From Bacteroidales bacterium UBA1458 (GTDB taxonomy: Bacteria; Bacteroidota; Bacteroidia; Bacteroidales; VadinHA17), in contig DCSU01000006.1 of NCBI GenBank assembly GCA_002325785.1, positions 7,757 through 45,145 of the forward strand: a DNA stretch of 37,389 bases. The letters are read 5' to 3'. Made by a program: the position numbers and the translations under genes. Below are positions 32,725 through 37,389 of the stretch, in pieces (within the stretch, counting starts at the first letter, position 1; each line of letters begins with the position of its first letter). The notes under the pieces were generated by a model. It saw only the letters and a list, made by a program, of their open reading frames with translations. It made no database searches and was not told where the DNA came from.

Positions 32725-34113
32725 CTAAAACTCCGCGTTACGCGGCGTGCGGGGGAATGGTATCACATCACGTATATTCGACATCCCTGTCATGAAGAGG
32801 ATGAGCCTCTCAAACCCAAGGCCGAAGCCTGAGTGGGGGGCCGTGCCGAACTTCCTGGTGTCAAGGTACCACCAGAGATCCTTCAGGGGCAGCTTTAGCT
32901 CTTCAATCCTGGCTGTAAGTTTATCAAGCTCCTCCTCCCTCTGTGAGCCGCCAATTATCTCCCCTATCCCGGGGAACAGCACATCCATTGCCCTTACCGT
33001 CAGGCCGTCGTCATTCTGTTTCATGTAGAAGGCCTTGATAGCCTTGGGATAGTCAGTGAGTATAACGGGACGCTTGAAGTGGGTCTCCACGAGATAACGC
33101 TCATGTTCAGCCTGGAGATCGCGCCCCCAGCCTACGGCATATTCCCACTTGCGGTCCACAGCCTCGAGGATTTTGATGGCTTCGGTATAGGGCAACCTCA
33201 CAAAACTGTTGGCCAAAACGAACTCCAGCCTCTCAATGAGAGCGGTGTCAATCATCTTGTTGAGGAACTCAAGATCCTCCCTGCAGTTGTCAAGGGCATA
33301 TTTAATAAGATACTTGAGGAAATCCTCCGCCAGGTCCATGTTGTCATTTAGATCCCAGAAGGCCATCTCAGGCTCAATCATCCAGAACTCGGCAAGGTGA
33401 CGCGGGGTGTTAGAGTTCTCCGCACGGAACGTGGGCCCGAAGGTATAGATCTCTCCCAGCGCCAGTGCTCCCAGCTCACCGTTCAACTGTCCGCTGACGG
33501 TCAGGTTGGTGGGTTTGCCGAAGAAGTCGTCCTCAAAATTTACCCCGCCCTCCTTTGTGTGGGGAAGATCATTCAGGTCGAGGGTGGTGACGTGAAACAT
33601 CTCGCCGGCTCCCTCGGCGTCACTGCCTGTGATGATGGGAGTATGCAGGTAAAAGAATCCCCTGTCATTATAATATTTGTGTATGCCAAAGGCCATGGCA
33701 TGCCTTATGCGCATCACCGCGCCAAATGTATTGGTGCGAAAACGAAGATGAGCTATCTCCCTGAGGAACTCCATTGAGTGCCCCTTTTTCTGAAGCGGGT
33801 AAGTCTCAGGATCACATCTGCCGTACAGGATCACCTCGGCAGCTTGTATCTCCACACTCTGTCCCTTGCCCTGCGACGGCTCCAGGATACCGGTAACCCC
33901 AATGCTGGCGCCAGTGGTAATATCCTTCAGGAGATCGGCCGGGAAGGCGCTCAACTCCATGACTATCTGTATGTTATTTATAGTTGATCCGTCATTGAGC
34001 GCAACGAAGGCCACATTCTTGATCTCTCTCTTGGTCCTGACCCATCCCTTGACCAGTACTTTCTCCCCGGTGACCGGATTCGCAAGCAGTTCCTTTACTC
34101 TTTTCCTCTTCAT
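32725..34113 (-). CDS. asnS: Asparagine--tRNA ligase
   Basis: Class IIb aminoacyl-tRNA synthetase that charges tRNA-Asn. The 462-residue protein has an N-terminal OB-fold anticodon-binding domain (VLVKGWVRTKREIKNVAFVAL), motif 2 at FRAENSNTPRHLAEFWMIEPE and motif 3 at GFGLGFERLILFMTG. The length matches bacterial AsnRS. The ATG at 34113 is preceded by an exact -7 promoter box. First gene of the asnS-rpoN-PAP2 operon, divergent from the universal stress gene. Confidence 0.96.
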   Translation of the reverse strand: MKRKRVKELLANPVTGEKVLVKGWVRTKREIKNVAFVALNDGSTINNIQIVMELSAFPADLLKDITTGASIGVTGILEPSQGKGQSVEIQAAEVILYGRCDPETYPLQKKGHSMEFLREIAHLRFRTNTFGAVMRIRHAMAFGIHKYYNDRGFFYLHTPIITGSDAEGAGEMFHVTTLDLNDLPHTKEGGVNFEDDFFGKPTNLTVSGQLNGELGALALGEIYTFGPTFRAENSNTPRHLAEFWMIEPEMAFWDLNDNMDLAEDFLKYLIKYALDNCREDLEFLNKMIDTALIERLEFVLANSFVRLPYTEAIKILEAVDRKWEYAVGWGRDLQAEHERYLVETHFKRPVILTDYPKAIKAFYMKQNDDGLTVRAMDVLFPGIGEIIGGSQREEELDKLTARIEELKLPLKDLWWYLDTRKFGTAPHSGFGLGFERLILFMTGMSNIRDVIPFPRTPRNAEF

Positions 34114-34136
34114 AATTAATCAAGCCGTTATGTCCA

Positions 34137-34144
34137 CAAAAATA
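34137..34144 (-). promoter_or_regulatory. -7 promoter element of asnS
   Basis: On the minus strand TATTTTTG is an exact TAnnTTTG match located 23 bp before the asnS ATG. A matching TTTG at -33 is not seen. Confidence 0.45.
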
Positions 34145-34191
34145 GCATTTTGTTCCTCTTGCCGTGATGGTGTGGTAAAAAATGGCACTGT

Positions 34192-34205
34192 TTTTGTGCA
34201 CAAAA
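34192..34205. promoter_or_regulatory. 14-bp perfect palindrome, possible operator
   Basis: TTTTGTGCACAAAA is a perfect palindrome in the middle of the 196-bp asnS-usp divergent gap. Immediately before it, on the plus strand, TGGCAC (34183-34188) followed after 5 bp by TTGTG resembles a sigma-54 -24/-12 promoter, but the -12 GC is GT. Confidence 0.4.
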
Positions 34206-34252
34206 GCAATTTTCCCGGGGGTGAGAGCGTTTCTCATAAGAGATCAGGATAA

Positions 34253-34283
34253 TTTGAATTATCACGTAAAAAGGGTAAATTTA
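34253..34283 (+). promoter_or_regulatory. Promoter of the universal stress gene, embedded in inverted repeats
   Basis: TTTG (34253-34256, within a run of T) and TAAATTTA (34276-34283) are 19 bp apart, one mismatch from the Bacteroidota consensus. The -33 box lies inside GATAATTTGAATTATC (34248-34263, a 7-2-7 inverted repeat) and the -7 box inside the palindrome GGTAAATTTACC (34274-34285). The leader to the ATG at 34310 would be about 20 nt. Confidence 0.58.
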
Positions 34284-34309
34284 CCTTTCAAACTGAAAAC
34301 GGGTACATT

Positions 34310-35152
34310 ATGGAAGTCGACAGCAAGATAATTGTAGTGCCATGGGATTTTACTCCGGTCACGGATTATGCATTGCAGCATGCTATTAAGATATCACGCA
34401 TGACGCACAATGATATCTGCCTTCTGCACATAGTTGAGAAGATCACCACCGAGGGTGGCATCAAGGCCAAGCAGGCAGCCATGACCAATAAGGGTAACGA
34501 GGTTGAGCGCAACTTCGGCGTCAAGGTCAAGACACACGTGCAGCGCGGCACCATATTCAAGAATATACCTGAGTTCGTCAATGACCGGGGTGCATCACTG
34601 GTAGTGATGGGGACGCACGGCATGAGCGGTATGCAGAAACTGACCGGCAGCTGGGCTTTGAAGGTAATAGCCAAATCGAAGGTTCCTTACATAGTGGTAC
34701 AGGCGCCTCCGGCAGACCAGGAGAGGTATCATAATATCGTCTGCCCCATCGACTGGCGCGCCGAGGAGAAGGAGAAGCTCTCAATGGCAATTTTCATGGG
34801 CAAATACTTTGATTCAAAGGTCCATGTACTGAAGGCAACCAGGAAGGATGAGTCGCTTGCCAAAAAGGCCAACCTGAACCTCAACTATACAGTGAGGATG
34901 CTCATACAGAATAATATAGAATATGACATAAAGGAGGTGCCCTCAGACAAGCTGGCCGAGAAGACCATTGAGATAGCCCAGGAACTAAAGGCGGATCTCA
35001 TCCTTATCATGACCACCAAGGATATCACATTTGCAGATTATGTCATAGGAGCGAAGGAGCAGGAGATCATTGCCAACAGCTCCAAGATACCGGTCTGCTG
35101 TGTAAACCCGGCCTCGGCATTTGCCAACCTCGGGCAGTTCATGTACGGATAG
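34310..35152 (+). CDS. Tandem universal stress protein (UspA family)
   Basis: The 280-residue cytoplasmic protein holds two Usp domains (about 1-140 and 145-280). The first has the opening KIIVVPWDFTPVTDYALQHA and the nucleotide-loop segment VVMGTHGMSGMQKLTGSWAL, close to the ATP-binding G-x2-G-x9-G-[ST] pattern but one residue shorter. The second ends with the diverged LIMTTKDITFADYVIGAKEQ and IPVCCVNP, so it probably does not bind ATP. Usp proteins are induced by starvation and other stress; the palindrome-rich promoter fits regulated expression. It is monocistronic: a repeat array separates it from the next gene. Confidence 0.9.
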   Translation: MEVDSKIIVVPWDFTPVTDYALQHAIKISRMTHNDICLLHIVEKITTEGGIKAKQAAMTNKGNEVERNFGVKVKTHVQRGTIFKNIPEFVNDRGASLVVMGTHGMSGMQKLTGSWALKVIAKSKVPYIVVQAPPADQERYHNIVCPIDWRAEEKEKLSMAIFMGKYFDSKVHVLKATRKDESLAKKANLNLNYTVRMLIQNNIEYDIKEVPSDKLAEKTIEIAQELKADLILIMTTKDITFADYVIGAKEQEIIANSSKIPVCCVNPASAFANLGQFMYG

Positions 35153-35154
35153 AA

Positions 35155-35275
35155 TTTTCGATTTTGTGATTTTCGATTTTCGATTTAGAGTTGCATTTAG
35201 ACAATCGCACATCGGCAATCGACAATTCTAATCGCCAATCCCATTCGACAATCGCAAATCGACAATCGACAATCT
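35155..35275. repeat. Heptad tandem repeats, TTTCGAT and CGACAAT types in opposite orientation
   Basis: The left half (about 35155-35186) is made of TTTCGAT-like units. The right half (about 35200-35275) is made of TCGACAA/TCGCAAA/TCGCCAA units, roughly the reverse complement of the left, so the array can fold into a long imperfect hairpin. It fills the whole 127-bp gap between the universal stress gene and gldA and ends 4 bp before the gldA start codon. Confidence 0.75.
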
Positions 35276-35279
35276 CTAA

Positions 35280-35993
35280 ATGTCCATCATAGTCAGTAAC
35301 GTAACGAAGAGCTATGGCCACCAGAAGGCCCTGGATGATGTATCATTTACCATTCCTGCCGGTGAGATAGTCGGTTTCATAGGCCCCAACGGCGCCGGTA
35401 AATCGACTATGATGAAGATCATAACCGGTTTTTTCTCTGCCGATTCGGGTAATGTGTCAGTATGCGGTCTCCCGTCCGGACCGGGCGCCACGGAGATGAA
35501 GCGACTGATTGGATACCTGCCTGAGAACAATCCACTTTACCCCGATATGTATGTCAGGGAGTACCTCGGATATGTTGCTGACTTGTACCGGATGGGCAAC
35601 AGGAGCCGTGAAGCGGTGAACTCGGTCATTGAGCGCACGGGACTGACCCCCGAGCAGGGCAAGAAGATCGGCGCCCTTTCCAAGGGATACCGGCAGCGGG
35701 TGGGACTGGCTCAGGCGCTGATCCATGACCCGCAGGTGCTGATCCTCGACGAGGCAACCACCGGGCTCGATCCCAACCAGATAGTAGAGATACGCAGTCT
35801 CATCTCCGAGGCCGGCCGCGAAAAGACCGTGATGCTCTCAACACATATCATGCAGGAGGTGGAGGCCATCTGCAGCAGGGTGATCATCATCGACCACGGG
35901 CACATCGTTGCCGATGGCCCCATTGATGAGATCTCCTCCCTCGCCGGCGCCCGCCTCGAGGAGACCTTCCGACAGCTCACCGGCAACCGTTGA
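35280..35993 (+). CDS. gldA: GldA-type ABC transporter ATPase, shortened C-terminus
   Basis: ATP-binding subunit resembling GldA, which in gliding Flavobacteria works with the permease GldF and with GldG. The 237-residue protein has Walker A GPNGAGKST (about 35-43), the diagnostic YLPENNPLYPDMYVREYLG, the signature LSKGYRQRVGLAQAL and Walker B VLILDEATTGLDPNQ (Ala in place of the usual Pro). The end LEETFRQLTGNR matches the terminal motif of the family. However, the stretch of about 60 residues normally found between the DEISS region and that motif is missing; typical GldA is near 300 residues. No gldF or gldG lies next to it. The ATG at 35280 directly follows a heptad-repeat array, so its promoter is unclear. 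Confidence 0.82.
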   Translation: MSIIVSNVTKSYGHQKALDDVSFTIPAGEIVGFIGPNGAGKSTMMKIITGFFSADSGNVSVCGLPSGPGATEMKRLIGYLPENNPLYPDMYVREYLGYVADLYRMGNRSREAVNSVIERTGLTPEQGKKIGALSKGYRQRVGLAQALIHDPQVLILDEATTGLDPNQIVEIRSLISEAGREKTVMLSTHIMQEVEAICSRVIIIDHGHIVADGPIDEISSLAGARLEETFRQLTGNR

Positions 35994-36012
35994 GTACCTG
36001 GCTGTTGAAAAG

Positions 36013-36150
36013 CTTCAGTCCACAATCTTCAGTCTTCAGTCTTCAAAGGCAGTAGGCAATAGGCAGTAGGCAGTAGTGGAATTTTCGATTCCAGATTTTC
36101 GATTGTCGATTATTCAAAATCTGCAATCGCAAATCGCAAATTGCAAATTC
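36013..36150. repeat. Composite heptad repeat array (CAGTCTT, GGCAGTA, TTTCGAT, GCAAATC types)
   Basis: Four blocks, all with a 7-bp period, fill the gap between the convergent gldA and ATPase genes: CTTCAGT units (36013-36045), GGCAGTA/GGCAATA units (36048-36077), TTTCGAT units (36082-36110) and TCGCAAA units (36121-36150). The third and fourth blocks are roughly complementary and could form a hairpin. The rest of the gap (36151-36198) ends with ACCTTCAG-ACCTTGAG, another near-duplicate. Confidence 0.75.
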
Positions 36151-36198
36151 TTCAGATATAAGACCTTCAGACCTTGAGTTACCTTTTGCCGGCTCAGT

Positions 36199-37329
36199 TT
36201 ACTGCCTCTCCAACCACCTCGACAGAAAGAGATCATAAACGGAATTATATGTCCCGGTGCTATCACTCTCCTCATAAATCATCTCCTTGGCCAGCAGTGC
36301 ATCAATCGCTCTCTTTGTTCCTGCCGGCGTGCCAAGGGAATACCTGCTCAGGAATTCACCCGACTGAGCTCTGTAAACCTTACCCTCCTTTGCCACAGCC
36401 ATCAGGACCTGCCACTGATTTACCGTTAGCAGATGGCGGTACTGCAGAAAAGTCTTCTCCTGCTCTTCAAGAATTTCACCGCAGATAGCTCTTGCAGATT
36501 GAATATCAATCTCCCTGCCTCCGTAACTAAACAGGGTATTGCATACTGACTGTGTATAATAGGTATGCCTGCGGGTCCACTCGAGAACAAAAGCAATCGC
36601 CTCCGGAGATATCTTTCTTTTATTTTCTGCAAACTTCTCCGCAATAAACCGGCTGTAACTTTCTGTGGATATCACCGGCAGGCTCATAATCCTGGTACTT
36701 GCAAAAAAGGGTCTCTTTGTGCTGTGAAAAATCTCATTCATCATATGCCTGTTGCTTCCGCTGAAGATAAAATGGATATTGGTCAGTGGCTGAATCATAG
36801 TCCTGAGCATGGCTTCCGCATTTCCATCCTCATATGAAGAAATTACCTGGAACTCATCAAAGGCAAGATAGACATCGGTTCCCATCTCACCCAGAAACTT
36901 CAGCAGAGCTGCGAGAGTTACCTCATATTCCGCAACGTCGGAGTATTCAAACCTGACCCCTGGAGCTCCTGTCAGAGGATCATATGTTATTACCGGTCTT
37001 AATCCCTTAAGGAATGAAAGAAAACGGTTGCCTGTCCTCTTTTTCCTCGGGAGCACATTCATCGAGGCTGTTGCCAGTTGCCTGGTAAGGTCCTTAATGC
37101 TTCGGGTAGGATAGAGGTCTATATACAGGCAAACCGATTGCTTTTTACTTGATATTTCATTAAAAACATGATGAATCAGAGCGGTTTTTCCCATTCTCCG
37201 AAGAGAAATAAGGGTTATGTTTAAACCTCCCATCAGATTCTTCGAAAGCCTTTCTGTTTCTTTCTCTCTGTCGCAAAACATATCTGGTCCATGATATCCG
37301 ACCACCGGAAAAGGATTATTTGGTTTCAT
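36199..37329 (-). CDS. AAA ATPase of the archaeal-type/STAND-like family
   Basis: The 376-residue protein has a nucleotide-binding domain with Walker A ISLRRMGKTALIHH (about 41-54; Ser in place of the usual first Gly) and Walker B DVYLAFDEFQVI, then a FIFSGSNRHMM sensor segment, as in the archaeal ATPase (Pfam AAA_35/ATPase_2-like) group. The C-terminal 90 residues look like a winged-helix domain (WQVLMAVAKEGKVY, SLGTPAGTKRAIDALLAKEMIY). The family is widespread and mobile, and its role is unknown; regulatory or defence-like functions have been proposed for relatives. It stands alone between a repeat array and an AT-rich upstream region. Confidence 0.78.
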   Translation of the reverse strand: MKPNNPFPVVGYHGPDMFCDREKETERLSKNLMGGLNITLISLRRMGKTALIHHVFNEISSKKQSVCLYIDLYPTRSIKDLTRQLATASMNVLPRKKRTGNRFLSFLKGLRPVITYDPLTGAPGVRFEYSDVAEYEVTLAALLKFLGEMGTDVYLAFDEFQVISSYEDGNAEAMLRTMIQPLTNIHFIFSGSNRHMMNEIFHSTKRPFFASTRIMSLPVISTESYSRFIAEKFAENKRKISPEAIAFVLEWTRRHTYYTQSVCNTLFSYGGREIDIQSARAICGEILEEQEKTFLQYRHLLTVNQWQVLMAVAKEGKVYRAQSGEFLSRYSLGTPAGTKRAIDALLAKEMIYEESDSTGTYNSVYDLFLSRWLERQ

Positions 37330-37347
37330 GACAACTCATTTTCTTTC

Positions 37348-37389
37348 CAAATATAAGCAATTTTAATACATTTTGTATCATACATTTTG
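37348..37389 (-). promoter_or_regulatory. Promoter -7 box and repeated inverted repeat upstream of the ATPase gene
   Basis: On the minus strand TATATTTG (37348-37355) is an exact -7 match 19 bp before the ATG at 37329. Upstream of it ATACATTTTGTAT (37366-37378, 5-3-5 inverted repeat) is followed 14 bp later by ATACATTTTG, which runs into the window edge. Two turns of such a site suggest an operator. Confidence 0.42.

Noticed and set aside
35155..36150. Possible CRISPR array
   Set aside because: Units are 7 bp and degenerate, with no unique spacers and no cas genes.
1..37389. rRNA, tRNA, insertion sequence, integrase or phage genes
   Set aside because: None recognised on either strand; nearly all space is covered by genes with assigned families.

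Overview
The window is a chromosomal segment of a Bacteroidota bacterium, most likely from the Bacteroidales/Marinilabiliales side of the phylum. The evidence is a complete core type IX secretion (T9SS)/gliding cluster (porP-gldK-gldL-gldM-gldN), a GldA-type ATPase, a DUF4296 lipoprotein, a DUF5723 outer-membrane protein, and promoters of the phylum-specific form TTTG-(19 to 21)-TAnnTTTG. Gene density is high, no gap exceeds 300 bp, and I see no rRNA, tRNA, CRISPR array, insertion sequence or phage gene.

Layout. 1-2415: class A penicillin-binding protein (minus), divergent from topA. 2528-11973: topA, an arginase-fold protein that has lost half of its metal ligands, then porP, gldK, gldL, gldM and gldN, closed by a clear terminator. 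12092-14785: a GDP-mannose pyrophosphorylase (minus), divergent from the mlaE-mlaF lipid-transport pair. 14789-19068: a minus-strand pair, an inner-membrane-anchored DUF3352/beta-propeller protein followed by a DUF5723 outer-membrane barrel, divergent from a TonB-dependent receptor (19232-21637). 21713-22897: a GNAT-like protein, convergent with trpS. 24178-28457: tight run rbfA, methyltransferase, LolC/E-type permease, DUF4296 lipoprotein, amidohydrolase, followed by a radical SAM protein and a GT-B glycosyltransferase (to 30594). 30612-34113: minus operon asnS-rpoN-PAP2-like protein, divergent from a tandem universal stress protein. 35280-35993: gldA-like ATPase. 36199-37329: a lone AAA ATPase (minus).

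How it works together. Most genes concern the envelope: peptidoglycan synthesis, T9SS export, outer-membrane lipid transport (Mla), lipoprotein release, TonB uptake and sugar-nucleotide supply. The housekeeping genes (topA, trpS, asnS, rbfA, rpoN) are interleaved with them.

Most unusual points: (1) the arginase-fold pseudoenzyme directly upstream of the T9SS genes; (2) several families of degenerate intergenic tandem repeats that all share a 7-bp period; (3) 36-bp in-frame tandem repeats in the linkers of two unrelated genes; (4) a 24-bp exact repeat that ends two convergent genes; (5) inverted repeats lying on promoter elements upstream of the universal stress gene and the DUF3352 gene; (6) a GldA that keeps its terminal motif but appears to lack about 60 residues before it. 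All functional calls come from reading the sequence; no database search was run.
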